From: Bacteroidota bacterium
GTDB lineage: Bacteria; Bacteroidota; Bacteroidia; Bacteroidales; Cfx3-03
Assembly (NCBI GenBank): GCA_013390605.1
Contig: JACAUB010000001.1
Span: forward strand, 1,721,905-1,785,904
DNA length: 64,000 bases
Direction of reading: 5' to 3'
The translations under genes and the position numbers were made by a program. Below the pieces are notes generated by a model. That model did no database searches, had not been told where the DNA came from, and was given only the letters and a program-made list of their open reading frames with translations. Positions 35,138 through 45,373 of this stretch are shown here, piece by piece; position 1 is the first letter of the stretch; every line of letters starts with the position of its first letter.

Positions 35138-36532
35138 ATGAGAACAACATATTTTAAAAATATAATTCTTATCGTTGGGTTGACCGGAGTTTTGATGGCT
35201 TGTGACACACCACGACATCTCCCTCTTGAATCGGTAAAAACTGATGGACTATTTGGTGACATAACAGCGACGGATACTGTATCGCTGGCTAATAAGCCAT
35301 GGAACGAATTGTTTGCTGATCCACGATTACAGCAACTCATCAAGGAAGGACTTGAAAATAATTTCGATCTGAAAATTGCAGCGCAAAAAGTAATTGAGGC
35401 TGAAGCATACTTCGGACAAAGTAAGGCTGCACTTTTCCCGTCCATATCAGCTCTCGGGCAAGGTACATATACCAGAAACCCTGAATCTATCTATCCTGAC
35501 GGCCCCCGCGAAGTGAATAACTTTCAGTTGGGCGCTCAAGCTAGTTGGGAAATTGATATATGGGGCAAATTGAACCGTTCCAAACATGCTTCTTATGCCA
35601 ACTTATTGGCTACCGATGCAGGGAGAAATGCTGTACGGACCCGTCTGATTGCAGATATTACCACTGTCTATTACAACTTAATGGCTTTTGATGCTAAGCT
35701 GGCTATCACAGAACAGACTGTGAAAAATAATATTGATTTGGTTGAAACAATGAAAGCTTTGAAAGAAAGTGGTAAAGTTACAGGAGCGGCTATCGTGCAG
35801 AGCGAAGCAACGCGTTATGCTGCTGAAGTGACTATACCTGATTTGAAGCAACAAATACTTGAGACGCAAAATTCTCTTTGCCTTTTGTTAGGACGTAAAG
35901 GTGGTACTATCGAGCGTGGAAAAATTGAAGAACAACCTGCAGTACCTATTTTGCAAATAGGAGTTCCTGCTATGTTACTCGACAATCGTCCTGATGTAAT
36001 ACAGTCTAAATATTTGGTGCTGAGTGCATATGAAACTACGAGAAGTGCTCTTGCATATTTCTATCCGGCATTGACAATCACTGCTTCTAGTGGTCTTGCG
36101 TCTGTTGCACTCAAAGATTTATTTGATCCGACTTCTTTTGCTGCAAACATCGTAGGTGGATTAACTCAACCACTTTTTAATAAAAAAGTCAATATTACTC
36201 GTTCTAAAGTGGCCAAAGCACAGCAAGAAGAAGCTTTACTGAATTTTCAAAGCACACTGATTAGTGCTGGAAATGAAGTGCAAAATGTGTTAGTGTCATA
36301 TCAATCTTCCGTTCAGAAAATAAAACTTCGGGAAATGCAACTTGCTGCATTGGTGAAATCAGTTGATTATACCAAAGAATTACTAAATTACGGTTCAGCA
36401 AACTATACCGAAGTTCTTAATGCTCAAACCAGTCTTTTGGCTGCACAATTAAATAGTGTAAATGATCGCTTACAACAGCTGAGTGCTGTGGTATTACTTT
36501 ACCGTGCGCTTGGTGGCGGTTGGAAACAATAA
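35138..36532 (+). CDS. Outer-membrane efflux lipoprotein (TolC/NodT family)
   Basis: Outer-membrane channel of the RND system. The ATG at 35138 opens a lipoprotein signal MRTTYFKNIILIVGLTGVLMAC with lipobox LMAC; an ATG at 35105 overlapping the pump stop would add 11 residues. Two OEP repeats follow (about 55-245 and 260-460), each with the characteristic heptad helices (e.g. QASWEIDIWGKLNRSKHASYA, given here in shorter blocks near 130-150). The C-terminus LYRALGGGWKQ is the usual NodT ending. The 21-bp terminator hairpin at 36566-36631 closes the operon. Confidence 0.95.
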   Translation: MRTTYFKNIILIVGLTGVLMACDTPRHLPLESVKTDGLFGDITATDTVSLANKPWNELFADPRLQQLIKEGLENNFDLKIAAQKVIEAEAYFGQSKAALFPSISALGQGTYTRNPESIYPDGPREVNNFQLGAQASWEIDIWGKLNRSKHASYANLLATDAGRNAVRTRLIADITTVYYNLMAFDAKLAITEQTVKNNIDLVETMKALKESGKVTGAAIVQSEATRYAAEVTIPDLKQQILETQNSLCLLLGRKGGTIERGKIEEQPAVPILQIGVPAMLLDNRPDVIQSKYLVLSAYETTRSALAYFYPALTITASSGLASVALKDLFDPTSFAANIVGGLTQPLFNKKVNITRSKVAKAQQEEALLNFQSTLISAGNEVQNVLVSYQSSVQKIKLREMQLAALVKSVDYTKELLNYGSANYTEVLNAQTSLLAAQLNSVNDRLQQLSAVVLLYRALGGGWKQ

Positions 36533-36565
36533 GGATGACTCATCAATAATATTGAAGTTAAAAAG

Positions 36566-36631
36566 GAAGGTTATTTAATTATTGAATGAATAGATCTCAT
36601 CAGATGGTCGTTCAATAATTAAATAACCTTC
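36566..36631 (+). terminator. Long perfect hairpin ending the efflux operon
   Basis: A perfect 21-bp inverted repeat (36566-36586 and 36611-36631, starting GAAGGTTATT) with a 24-nt loop, followed by a short T-rich stretch. Longer than a standard terminator. Confidence 0.7.
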
Positions 36632-36747
36632 TTCGATTTTAGATATCCTCACCATTGTAAAATCATATTTTTTTAATTGTATCCTATATTGGAGAAAAGT
36701 TTGACTGATACGCTAAAAATAATTGTTGTCCTTAAAGTTATTCCTGG

Positions 36748-36776
36748 TTTGTACCTACAAATAATGATTAACTTTG
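36748..36776 (+). promoter_or_regulatory. Promoter of the GH38/oxidoreductase operon
   Basis: TTTG at 36748-36751 and TAACTTTG at 36769-36776, spaced by 17 bp. Predicts a transcript start near 36783 and a 5' UTR of about 110 nt, with no other recognised structure. Confidence 0.6.
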
Positions 36777-36893
36777 AAAACAAAAACAGTTATTACAATG
36801 CTTTAAATTGTTCAAATATTAGATTTGAATAGAAAAAGATAATATAACTGAAAATGAAGAAGCATATTGAAAATATGATGTAATACAATTATT

Positions 36894-39800
36894 ATGAGAA
36901 CAATAAATTTTCTAAAACCTGTTGTTTTTTTCTTTTTTCTTTCTTTTTTAATGACGTTTCATCTTTTAGTAAAGGGGCAGATACTCGATCAAAAGAAAGA
37001 ATATCAATTAAGTTTCCAAGCCAAAAATTATGTAGATGGCTTTTCAAAAAAGCTGAAGGGCGAGGAACTTAATTATAGCTGTGTTCGCGATGATGTATCA
37101 GAAGCGTTTCTTACCAGAGCTACCGATGGTAAAATGGATATTGTTTGGGAAACAAAGGCCGTTCCTTCAGATTGGAAGGGTGGATCGATTTCATTTATCT
37201 GGTTATCATCGTATAATTTGAATGCCGGTGATATGCCATTTGATGTCTATATCAATGATGTGTTGAAATTTACCTTTTCAGATTCAAAGAATGAAAACTG
37301 GAAAGTTGCCTCTCCTGATGGTGGTGAATTATCAAATGTTACGCTCAAACATGATATACATAATGATGCACAAGGGTATACTATTTTAACTTGTCCTTCA
37401 TCGTGGATTACATCTGGGAAGTCATTAAAAATAAGGATTACGGGGAGAGCTAAGTCATCGAATGCCTGGTACATGGTTTTTAAGGCTGCTGATGTTGTTA
37501 GCTATTTAAATGAAATATATCAATATAAGGGATGGTATAACCTTACATTTGATCAAACAGCAAAGAACAAGCTGAAGATTACGGTAGCTGCCCCTGCATA
37601 CTTGATTGGCAGTAAAAAGAATTTTGCACTCGATCGAAGAAAAGGAGAATTAGTTTTTAAAGAAAATGGCGATGAATCAATTGCAACCTCCGAGGTAATA
37701 GGTTCATTTAAAGCAAAATACTTTACATTTTTTTCTGACAATAAAAAGATATTTGTGATTGATCCTTTTAACACCGAATATAATAAATCGGAGCTTCACT
37801 CGAAATCGATGGTACAGGTTGTAACCGCTAAAAATGGCGATACCTTCACTGCCTCTGTAAAACTTTCATATACTCCATCATTGCAAACCAACTTGTTTGG
37901 GTTATCGGGTTCGCCCATGAATAAAGGGAAAATATTATTGATGAACTCAAGCCATCAGGATATTGCGTGGATGGATAGTCCTGAAAAATGTATAATAGAA
38001 CGTGATACCATGTTATTGGCTCCGTTGTTTAATCAGGCAGCTAAGAACCCGGGGTATCGTTTTGATATAGAAGATGTTTTAATGGTTCGCGAATTTATTG
38101 GTCGCCACCCGGAACGCAAAGCTGAGTTATCAAAGTTTTTGAAAGATGGAATCTTTTCGTGTGGATCTACATATCAGATGCCATATGAGGAGATGTATTC
38201 AGGTGAGTCGTTACTCCGACAGTTCTATCTGGGGGCACGATGGTTGAAGAAGGAGATGGATGGTTATCAGGCCGTGACATATTGGAATGTTGATGTTCCG
38301 GGCCGCACGTTACAAATGCCGCAGATAATGAAGAAGTCGGGCACTAAATATTTGGTATTGAGTCGGCAGGAAAAAGGGATCTTTAATTGGTATAGCCCTG
38401 ATAGTTCATATGTCACAACTTATTCTCCAGGACATTATGGTGATGACTACGGCAGCTTAAACAAAGAGATGAATGCTGCGGCTGATTATGTTGCAAAAAG
38501 TGCTTTATCATGGATTAAAAAGCCATCGTATGCTGTTGCAAAGGGCAAAGATCCGGTTGTTCCTTTACTTTCAGATAATGATATGAGTCCTGCAAAGGAT
38601 TATTCCGGTTTAATTGATCGATGGAATAGTATCAACTCGTATTTAGATGAAAAGGGTGGTTTAAAACAGATGCAGTTACCTAAATTAGCACTTACTACAT
38701 CTACACAGTTTTTAGATGAATATACATCTGTTGTAAAGGATCTCCCTTCTATCAAAGGAGAACGTCCGGCTGTATGGTTATATATTCACGGCCCTACACA
38801 TCAAAAAGCGATAAAGGCAAGTCGTGAGGGAGATAATATGATTACTACTGCCGAAAAGTTTTCTGCAATTAGGGCAATGATAGAAAAATCGTTTCGAAAC
38901 TATCCTGAAAGGAGATTAGAAACAGCATGGGAATCGAAAATTTACCCCGATCATGGTTGGGGAGGAAAAAATGGTGATATCACAGATGCGCTGTTTGAAT
39001 CAAAATATCAATTTGCACTTTCTGAAGCTAAGCAGATGACTGAAAATGCGTTGAATGGCATTGCTTCATATATTAATACGGATTCAAAGAAAGGTATTCC
39101 GGTTGTCGTATTCAATAGCCTTTCATGGAAAAGAAGCAATCCTGTTACAATGGACATTAATTTTAAAGAAGGTGAAGCCCGAAATATTCAGTTAGTCGAT
39201 GCTGATGGAGGTATTGTTGATGCTCAGATGCGTAAGGTTGGCTTGCATCCCGATGGTAGTTTGAAAAGGGCTTCTATTTGCTTTATTGCCATTGATGTTC
39301 CATCAATGGGATATAAAACTTTTTATGTAAAGCCTTCAGATAAACCAGCTGTTGGTTTAGAAAAGCAGATTGGAAAAGTTGCAGAATCTGATTTCTATCG
39401 TGTGGAATTTGCCAATGGAGGTATTAAGCAGATTACTGATAAAGAGAATGGAACACAATTGCTTGAAACAGGAAAGCTTTTAGGAGGTGAAGTCTTTACT
39501 ATGAAATCGGTTGGGACCGGTGCAGGTGAGTTTTCTGATATTCAACATCCCACGATGGAACATTTTGATAAAACCAGCAACTATTCATCGAAATGGCAAT
39601 TAGTTGAGCGAGGACCTGTATATAGTGCTTATAAAGTGAGAGGCCCAATTCGCGGAGCAGAGGTGGAAGAGACAGTTATTATTTATAACCATCTAAAACA
39701 AATTGATTTTGAGGTATCATTACTGAACTGGACGGGTGAAATCTATCGAGAGTTTCGGTTTGCCATGCCGTTAAACATGCAAAAAGGGCAGGTGGTTTAT

Positions 39801-40490
39801 GAAGTACCTTATGGGACAGTAGAAGTAGGAAAGGATGAAATTGCGGGAGCCGCTGGTGAACGATATACTACGATCTGTAAAGATATCCATCCAAGAGGCA
39901 TCATGAACTGGATTGGGGCTTCAAATGACCATTTCGGTGTTACATTGAGCTCATCAGTAGCCGTTGCCGATTATATTGATCCAACGGATTCGCTGAATCA
40001 TCAAACGATTTTGCAACCTTTGATGATGGCGGCTCGCAGAAGCTGTCATTGGGAAGGAAATTTATATCCTCAAACGGGTAATCATTATTTTAAGTTTTCG
40101 CTTTTCTCACATGCTAAAGGTTGGTTAAATGGGAACGATAAGGGCATTGAAGCCAATAATGATCTATTAACGATTGTCGATCCTGTAAAAGCCCAAAATG
40201 CTAGTTTAAAAGAAAGCCTTAGCTTTTTTGATAATGCTAACAAAAATGTTATAATTTCGACAATTAAAAAATGTGAGGATGATGAGACTATCGTTTTACG
40301 ATATTATGATATAAGCGGTAAAAATGGACAATTACAAATGAGAACATTTATTCCTTGTACTGAAATACAGAATACAAATATGCTGGAGGAAGTAATCTCT
40401 TCATCGTTATTAAAAAAAGTCAATTCAAGTGTATTCCTTTTGCCTTTTACGCACCAATCGATCGAAACCTGTAAGTTGAAATTCTTTTGA
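36894..40490 (+). CDS. Secreted GH38 family alpha-mannosidase-like enzyme
   Basis: Exported 1198-residue glycosidase. Signal peptide about 1-28 (ending LLVKGQ), then a beta-sandwich extension to about 330, then the GH38 catalytic barrel. The zinc-binding start of the barrel is SSHQDIAWMDSPEK near 352-365 (matching the H-x-D core of GH38), and the candidate nucleophile Asp is in YWNVDVPGRTLQMP near 464-477. A further His-Asp region lies in YPDHGWGGKNGD near 683-694. The C-terminal half is beta-rich as in GH38. Substrate (alpha-mannoside or another alpha-linked sugar) not determined. The next gene starts 40 bp on and is likely cotranscribed. Confidence 0.88.
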   Translation: MRTINFLKPVVFFFFLSFLMTFHLLVKGQILDQKKEYQLSFQAKNYVDGFSKKLKGEELNYSCVRDDVSEAFLTRATDGKMDIVWETKAVPSDWKGGSISFIWLSSYNLNAGDMPFDVYINDVLKFTFSDSKNENWKVASPDGGELSNVTLKHDIHNDAQGYTILTCPSSWITSGKSLKIRITGRAKSSNAWYMVFKAADVVSYLNEIYQYKGWYNLTFDQTAKNKLKITVAAPAYLIGSKKNFALDRRKGELVFKENGDESIATSEVIGSFKAKYFTFFSDNKKIFVIDPFNTEYNKSELHSKSMVQVVTAKNGDTFTASVKLSYTPSLQTNLFGLSGSPMNKGKILLMNSSHQDIAWMDSPEKCIIERDTMLLAPLFNQAAKNPGYRFDIEDVLMVREFIGRHPERKAELSKFLKDGIFSCGSTYQMPYEEMYSGESLLRQFYLGARWLKKEMDGYQAVTYWNVDVPGRTLQMPQIMKKSGTKYLVLSRQEKGIFNWYSPDSSYVTTYSPGHYGDDYGSLNKEMNAAADYVAKSALSWIKKPSYAVAKGKDPVVPLLSDNDMSPAKDYSGLIDRWNSINSYLDEKGGLKQMQLPKLALTTSTQFLDEYTSVVKDLPSIKGERPAVWLYIHGPTHQKAIKASREGDNMITTAEKFSAIRAMIEKSFRNYPERRLETAWESKIYPDHGWGGKNGDITDALFESKYQFALSEAKQMTENALNGIASYINTDSKKGIPVVVFNSLSWKRSNPVTMDINFKEGEARNIQLVDADGGIVDAQMRKVGLHPDGSLKRASICFIAIDVPSMGYKTFYVKPSDKPAVGLEKQIGKVAESDFYRVEFANGGIKQITDKENGTQLLETGKLLGGEVFTMKSVGTGAGEFSDIQHPTMEHFDKTSNYSSKWQLVERGPVYSAYKVRGPIRGAEVEETVIIYNHLKQIDFEVSLLNWTGEIYREFRFAMPLNMQKGQVVYEVPYGTVEVGKDEIAGAAGERYTTICKDIHPRGIMNWIGASNDHFGVTLSSSVAVADYIDPTDSLNHQTILQPLMMAARRSCHWEGNLYPQTGNHYFKFSLFSHAKGWLNGNDKGIEANNDLLTIVDPVKAQNASLKESLSFFDNANKNVIISTIKKCEDDETIVLRYYDISGKNGQLQMRTFIPCTEIQNTNMLEEVISSSLLKKVNSSVFLLPFTHQSIETCKLKFF

Positions 40491-40530
40491 TAGAAATAAA
40501 ATTGATCAACCTATTAATATACATCATAAA

Positions 40531-41949
40531 ATGAAAAACAAATCACGCCGTGAGTTTTTGAAGTCCTCTCTGGTGGCGGGAGCCGGGCTTATTGCATTGC
40601 CAATGATTCTGCCGCGATCAGTCTTTGCGGGGGTGAAACCCAATAGTCGTATTCAGATTGCCCAGATTGGTTGTGGGCGAATGGGAAGTGGTGATATGGT
40701 TGGAACCATGAATCATTCTGACCTTTGTCGTTTTGTAGCAGTATGTGATCTGGATTCCAGACGGCTAGGGATTGCTCAGAAAACGGTCGAAGATTTTTAT
40801 AAGGCTAAGGGTGAAACGAGTGTTGAGATCAAAACATATCATGACTATCATGAAGTGCTGGCTCGTCCTGACATTGATGCTGTTATTGTAAGTGTTCCTG
40901 ATCATCAACATGCCATTGTTGCCATTTCAGCGATTCTTGCTGGTAAAGATGTATATGTTCAAAAGCCGATGACCTATTCAATAGCTGAGGCTATTGCACT
41001 TCGTACAGCAGTTCGGGCAAAGAAAAGAATCTTACAAACGGGCAGTCAGCAACGTTCAGAACATCCATGGAACACATTTCGTATTGCAAGTGAGGCTGTT
41101 AGAAATGGTCGCATTGGTCAGTTACATACTATTAAGGTTGGAGTTGGATTAGACAAGATCAAAGGCGTTAAGCCAATACCGCAATCGATTCCATCTAATT
41201 TTGATTATGATCGTTGGTTAGGGCCTGCTCCTGAACAACCCTATATGGAATATCGTGTTCATCCGCAGGATAGTATTGATGGACGACCAGGTTGGATAAC
41301 CACAGAAGATTTTGGACTGGGTATGATTACAAACTGGGGTGCTCACCATTTGGATATTGCTCAATGGGCAATGGGAATGGAACTTAGTGGTCCGACAAAC
41401 ATTGATGCTCATGCTGATTTTATGCAAGATGATGTTTGGACTGTGCATAGCAGTTATCATGTAGAGATGAAGTATGCAAATGGTGTTCAGCTAATTATGG
41501 ATAATAAATTTCCTACCGGAATAAGTTTTGAAGGATCGGAAGGTCAGGTCTTTTGTACACGTGGTAGCGAAAAAGTCACCAAGAGTGATGGCAATGCACC
41601 GGTAGATAATAAAAGCAAATCTTTATACGCAAGTAATGATAACATTCTTTCATCAAGGGTTGGACCTGAAGGTAAAACCTGGATGAAGAGCGACGATCAT
41701 TATCGTAACTGGCTTGAAAGCATTATTAGCCGAAAAGATCCGATTGCTCCGGTAGACCAGGGTGCTCGTAGTTTGGAGGCTTGTGCTGTTTCGTGGATTG
41801 GTATGAAGTTAAAACGCCCTCTTACATGGAATCCTGAAAAAGAGATGTTCGTGAATGATGCAGAGGCAAATGCGATGCTCTCTCGCAAGGCACGTAAACC
41901 AGAATACGACATTGCTAAAATAATTGGAAAAGCCCATTTGATGATTTAA
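40531..41949 (+). CDS. Tat-exported Gfo/Idh/MocA family oxidoreductase
   Basis: NAD(P)-dependent sugar or inositol oxidoreductase predicted to be exported folded with its cofactor. N-terminus KSRREFLKSSLVAGAGLI carries a twin-arginine signal (R-R-E-F-L-K). The Rossmann fold starts QIAQIGCGRMGSGD (about 42-55), and the family motif EKPM appears as VQKPMTYSIAEA near 148-159, where Q replaces the usual E. C-terminal catalytic region includes NWGAHHLDIAQWAMGMEL near 267-284. It lies directly after the GH38 gene, so it probably acts on the same glycan or released sugar, for example by 3-oxidation; this is inference. Confidence 0.9.
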   Translation: MKNKSRREFLKSSLVAGAGLIALPMILPRSVFAGVKPNSRIQIAQIGCGRMGSGDMVGTMNHSDLCRFVAVCDLDSRRLGIAQKTVEDFYKAKGETSVEIKTYHDYHEVLARPDIDAVIVSVPDHQHAIVAISAILAGKDVYVQKPMTYSIAEAIALRTAVRAKKRILQTGSQQRSEHPWNTFRIASEAVRNGRIGQLHTIKVGVGLDKIKGVKPIPQSIPSNFDYDRWLGPAPEQPYMEYRVHPQDSIDGRPGWITTEDFGLGMITNWGAHHLDIAQWAMGMELSGPTNIDAHADFMQDDVWTVHSSYHVEMKYANGVQLIMDNKFPTGISFEGSEGQVFCTRGSEKVTKSDGNAPVDNKSKSLYASNDNILSSRVGPEGKTWMKSDDHYRNWLESIISRKDPIAPVDQGARSLEACAVSWIGMKLKRPLTWNPEKEMFVNDAEANAMLSRKARKPEYDIAKIIGKAHLMI

Positions 41950-41960
41950 AAAGAATGTTT

Positions 41961-42025
41961 AATCTCTATTGACGAAGGTGTCTATATACTCAGAAACCTT
42001 CGTTCATAGAGATTTTCTGTTTTTT
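41961..42025 (+). terminator. Terminator after the Gfo/Idh/MocA gene
   Basis: AATCTCTAT...GACGAAGGT (41961-41979) pairs with ACCTTCGT...ATAGAGATT (41996-42014) with a two-base internal mismatch, followed by a T-rich run to 42025. Confidence 0.75.
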
Positions 42026-42050
42026 CACAATTTAGTAACGATAGTTTTGG

Positions 42051-42080
42051 TTGAGATTCCTTGATTTTTGTCTATCTTTG
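42051..42080 (+). promoter_or_regulatory. thrS promoter
   Basis: TTG at 42051-42053 and TATCTTTG at 42073-42080 with a 19-bp spacer. Transcript start predicted near 42087, 24 nt before the ATG. No Thr leader peptide or T-box was seen. Confidence 0.7.
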
Positions 42081-42110
42081 CAACCTTGTTTTAAAATTTG
42101 AACAAACGTT

Positions 42111-44048
42111 ATGATTAACATTACTTTTCCCGATAATTCGGTCCGCCAGTATTCAGAAGGTGTAACTGCCCTTGAAGTGGCCCGCAGCATCAGTGAAGGC
42201 TTAGCACGCAACGTCCTTGCTGCCAAAGTGAATGATCAGGTATGGGATGCTACCCGTCCAATTAATAATGATGTAAATTTGCGTTTGTTTACGTGGGATA
42301 ATACAGAAGGCAAAGCAGCAATGTGGCATTCATCTGCTCACTTAATGGCCGAAGCTATTGAAATATTATTTCCTGGCGTTAAGTTTGGAATAGGTCCTGA
42401 CATTGAAAATGGTTTTTACTATGATATGGACTTTGGCGGTTATGCTTTGGTTCCGGAAGATTTGGTGAAAATTGAGAATAAAATGTTAGAGCTTGCCAGA
42501 CAGAAACAGCAATTTATTCGCAAGGATGTTACAAAGGCTGAGGCGATGGCATTCTTTACGGAAAAGAATGATGAATATAAGCTTGAGTTAATCAATGATT
42601 TAAATGATGGAACGATCACATTCTACGAAAGTGGTGTGTTTGTTGATCTTTGTCGTGGACCACATATTCCTGATACTAGCTTTATCAAAGCTGTAAAGCT
42701 GCTCAATATTGCAGGTGCTTATTGGCGCGGTGATGAGAAACGCAAACAGCTTACCAGAATTTATGGTATCACTTTCCCAAAACAAAAAGATTTAGCTGAC
42801 TATCTGGTTTTATTGGAAGAGGCTAAAAAACGTGATCACCGTAAATTAGGAAAAGAACTTGAGTTATTTGCTTTTTCACAAAACGTTGGTTCTGGATTAC
42901 CTTTGTGGTTACCAAAAGGAACAGATTTACGTGGACGTTTAGAGAACTTTTTGAGAGCTGTTCAAAAGAAAGCGGGATATTTACAGGTTATCACTCCGCA
43001 TATTGGTAATGTTGAGTTATATAAAGCATCAGGTCACTTTCAAAAATATGGAAAAGATTCATTTCAGCCAATTGACACACCTGTAGAGGGTGAGCAATTT
43101 ATGCTGAAACCGATGAACTGTCCTCATCATTGCGAAATTTATAAGGTAAAACCTCGTTCCTATAAAGATCTTCCACTTCGTTTGGCCGAATTTGGTACTG
43201 TATATCGTTATGAGCAGAGTGGCGAATTACATGGATTAACTCGTGTAAGATGCTTTACGCAAGATGATGCACATATATTCTGTCGTCCCGATCAAATAAA
43301 ACAAGAGTTTATTGCGGTTATTGATATTGTATTACATATTTTTAAGACCTTAAACTTTACAGATTTTACGGCTCAGATATCATTACGTGACCAAAATAAC
43401 AGAGAAAAATATATTGGCTCTGATGAAAATTGGGAGAAAGCAGAAAATGCAATTATTGAAGCAACGAAGGAAAAAGGCATGAATACTACCATTGAATATG
43501 GTGAGGCTGCTTTTTATGGTCCTAAGCTTGATTTCATGGTTCGCGATGCTATCGGTCGTAAATGGCAATTAGGTACTATCCAGGTAGACTATAATCTTCC
43601 TGAGCGATTTGAATTAGAATATGTTGGTAGTGATAATCAACGTCACCGTCCGGTTATGATTCATAGAGCTCCGTTTGGATCAATGGAGCGATTTGTAGCG
43701 GTATTGATTGAGCATACCGGAGGTAAATTTCCGTTATGGTTAACTCCTGAACAGGTAATAATATTGCCAATTAGCGAAAAATTTCATGATTATGCAAAAA
43801 ATGTTTTAAATTTGCTGAATAATTCCGATATTCGCGCCTCAATCGATGAACGAAGTGAGAAGATTGGTAAAAAGATCAGAGATGCTGAACTTCAGAGAAT
43901 TCCTTATTTATTGATTGTTGGAGAGAAAGAAGTAACAGAAGGAAATATTTCTGTTCGTAAGCAAGGAAGTGGTGATATGGGGTCGTTTGAGGTTGAAGCG
44001 TTTGCTAATTTAATTAATGATGAAGTCAAAAAATCACTTGAATATTAA
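42111..44048 (+). CDS. thrS: Threonyl-tRNA synthetase
   Basis: Class II synthetase charging tRNA-Thr, 645 residues. Order: TGS domain (1-62), second additional editing domain (about 63-225) with the [12 protein letters not shown] motif (H-x3-H) and CRGPHIPDT, catalytic core with motif 2 [18 protein letters not shown] near 360-380 and zinc ligands including Cys in [10 protein letters not shown] near 333-342, motif 3 [10 protein letters not shown] near 520, and a C-terminal anticodon-binding domain. First gene of the thrS-infC-rpmI-rplT unit, a common arrangement. Confidence 0.98.
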   Translation: MINITFPDNSVRQYSEGVTALEVARSISEGLARNVLAAKVNDQVWDATRPINNDVNLRLFTWDNTEGKAAMWHSSAHLMAEAIEILFPGVKFGIGPDIENGFYYDMDFGGYALVPEDLVKIENKMLELARQKQQFIRKDVTKAEAMAFFTEKNDEYKLELINDLNDGTITFYESGVFVDLCRGPHIPDTSFIKAVKLLNIAGAYWRGDEKRKQLTRIYGITFPKQKDLADYLVLLEEAKKRDHRKLGKELELFAFSQNVGSGLPLWLPKGTDLRGRLENFLRAVQKKAGYLQVITPHIGNVELYKASGHFQKYGKDSFQPIDTPVEGEQFMLKPMNCPHHCEIYKVKPRSYKDLPLRLAEFGTVYRYEQSGELHGLTRVRCFTQDDAHIFCRPDQIKQEFIAVIDIVLHIFKTLNFTDFTAQISLRDQNNREKYIGSDENWEKAENAIIEATKEKGMNTTIEYGEAAFYGPKLDFMVRDAIGRKWQLGTIQVDYNLPERFELEYVGSDNQRHRPVMIHRAPFGSMERFVAVLIEHTGGKFPLWLTPEQVIILPISEKFHDYAKNVLNLLNNSDIRASIDERSEKIGKKIRDAELQRIPYLLIVGEKEVTEGNISVRKQGSGDMGSFEVEAFANLINDEVKKSLEY

Positions 44049-44102
44049 TATTCGGGTATTAAAATAAAATAAAAGTTTAACTAATCAATAGGAGAATATA
44101 AA

Positions 44103-44666
44103 ATAGCAACTATACCGCACAAACCGAGGGGGCCTAGAGGTCCGCATGTGAAACCTGAGAACCCGCATAAGATTAATGAGTTTATTAAAGCTCCAGTTGT
44201 ACGCGTGGTAGGTGAAAATGTAGAACCAGGAATCTTTAATATTAAAGATGCACTGGATCTTGCGACCCAATTGGAACTTGATCTGGTTGAAATATCACCC
44301 ACTTCAAACCCACCGGTCTGCAGGGTGATAGATTACAGCAAGTTCCTATATGAACAGAAACGGAAACAAAAAGAAATTAAAGCCAAAACAGCAAAAATTG
44401 TTGTGAAGGAGATCCGTTTAGGGCCAAATACTGATGATCATGACTTCAATTTTAAATTGAAACATGCTATTAACTTTCTTCAGGAAGGAGCGAAAGTTAA
44501 GGTTGATGTCTTTTTTAAAGGTAGGTCTATTGTTTATAAGGATCAAGGTGAAATCATATTGCTGAAGTTTGCTCAAAGTCTCTCCGATTATGGAAAGGTT
44601 GAGCAACTACCAAGGTTGGAAGGAAAGCGTATGATTATGATGCTTGCTCCCAAAAAAACGAATTAA
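44103..44666 (+). CDS. infC: Translation initiation factor IF-3, probable AUA start
   Basis: Binds the 30S subunit and checks start-codon pairing. No ATG precedes the IF3-N domain in frame. The frame is open from 44085. A strong Shine-Dalgarno AGGAG (44090-44094) lies 8 nt before ATA at 44103, giving (M)[20 protein letters not shown] then the IF3-N start HKINEFI, total 187 residues, the right size. The alternative GTG at 44148 gives 172 residues and has AGAGG seven bases upstream. IF-3 genes are known for rare AUU/AUC/AUA starts used in autoregulation, so AUA is favoured but not proven. IF3-C begins near residue 95; the ending [12 protein letters not shown] is typical. Confidence 0.9.
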   Translation: MATIPHKPRGPRGPHVKPENPHKINEFIKAPVVRVVGENVEPGIFNIKDALDLATQLELDLVEISPTSNPPVCRVIDYSKFLYEQKRKQKEIKAKTAKIVVKEIRLGPNTDDHDFNFKLKHAINFLQEGAKVKVDVFFKGRSIVYKDQGEIILLKFAQSLSDYGKVEQLPRLEGKRMIMMLAPKKTN

Positions 44667-44702
44667 CTCGCATTTTATTAATAACCAAATAAAACTGAAG
44701 CA

Positions 44703-44897
44703 ATGCCTAAGATGAAGTCAAAATCCGGTGCTAAGAAACGTTTTACTGTTACCGGCACGGGTAAACTCAAAAGGAAGCATGCTTATAAGAGCCACATCCT
44801 GACAAAAAAATCAAAAAAGCGTAAACGTAATCTTACGTATTTCGCTATTGTTGATAAGACAGATGCAAAGGCTGTTAGAGATATGCTCCAGTGTTAA
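44703..44897 (+). CDS. rpmI: Large ribosomal subunit protein bL35
   Basis: A 64-residue, Lys/Arg-rich ribosomal protein. [20 protein letters not shown] at the start and [20 protein letters not shown] in the middle are diagnostic. It lies 36 bp after infC and 78 bp before rplT in the usual infC-rpmI-rplT order. Confidence 0.98.
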   Translation: MPKMKSKSGAKKRFTVTGTGKLKRKHAYKSHILTKKSKKRKRNLTYFAIVDKTDAKAVRDMLQC

Positions 44898-44975
44898 TCA
44901 ATTAAATTTAACCTTACAATTAGCTCCGTAAGATCTCAATAACATTGAGACGCTAATGTAAAAAACTGAGAAGTT

Positions 44976-45323
44976 ATGCCAAGAAGTGTTAATGCAGTTG
45001 CCTCAAGGGCAAGAAGAAAAAAAATCCTAAAACTGGCCAGAGGTTATTGGGGACGTCGTAAAAATGTTTGGACGGTAGCAAAAAATACCTGGGAAAAAGG
45101 ACAACAGTACGCATACCGCGACCGTCGTGCTAAGAAAAGAAGCTTCAGAAATCTATGGATTGCCCGTATTAATGCAGGTGTTCGGATGTATGGTTTATCG
45201 TACTCTGTATTTATGGGACTTATTCATAAGAATAACATTGAAATTAATCGTAAAACCCTTGCTGATCTAGCAATGAACAATCCTGAAGCTTTCAAAGCTA
45301 TCGTGGAATTGGTGAAAGGATAG
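44976..45323 (+). CDS. rplT: Large ribosomal subunit protein bL20
   Basis: 115-residue early-assembly ribosomal protein that binds 23S rRNA; in several bacteria it represses its own operon. [20 protein letters not shown] and the [21 protein letters not shown] block (two parts, about 23-43) are typical, with the basic [18 protein letters not shown] segment at 45-63. The 78-nt gap before it contains a possible hairpin but no clear L20 leader was recognised. It is followed by a strong terminator. Confidence 0.98.
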   Translation: MPRSVNAVASRARRKKILKLARGYWGRRKNVWTVAKNTWEKGQQYAYRDRRAKKRSFRNLWIARINAGVRMYGLSYSVFMGLIHKNNIEINRKTLADLAMNNPEAFKAIVELVKG

Positions 45324-45341
45324 AATTTCATATTGTATTTT

Positions 45342-45373
45342 AAAAAAGGGTCTTATTTAAGACCCTTTTTTTA
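45342..45373 (+). terminator. Terminator of the thrS-infC-rpmI-rplT operon
   Basis: GGGTCTT and AAGACCC form a stem with a 4-nt loop, flanked by A6 and T7 tracts. Confidence 0.92.

Noticed and set aside
42081..42110. Threonine leader peptide or T-box before thrS
   Set aside because: The predicted 5' UTR is only about 24 nt with no ORF or T-box core.
44148..44150. GTG as the definite infC start
   Set aside because: Possible, with AGAGG upstream, but it removes an in-frame N-terminal segment of expected type and ignores the stronger SD before ATA 44103. Kept only as the alternative.
44898..44975. L20 autoregulatory leader between rpmI and rplT
   Set aside because: Only short weak complementarity is seen; the conserved pseudoknot features of known L20 leaders cannot be recognised.
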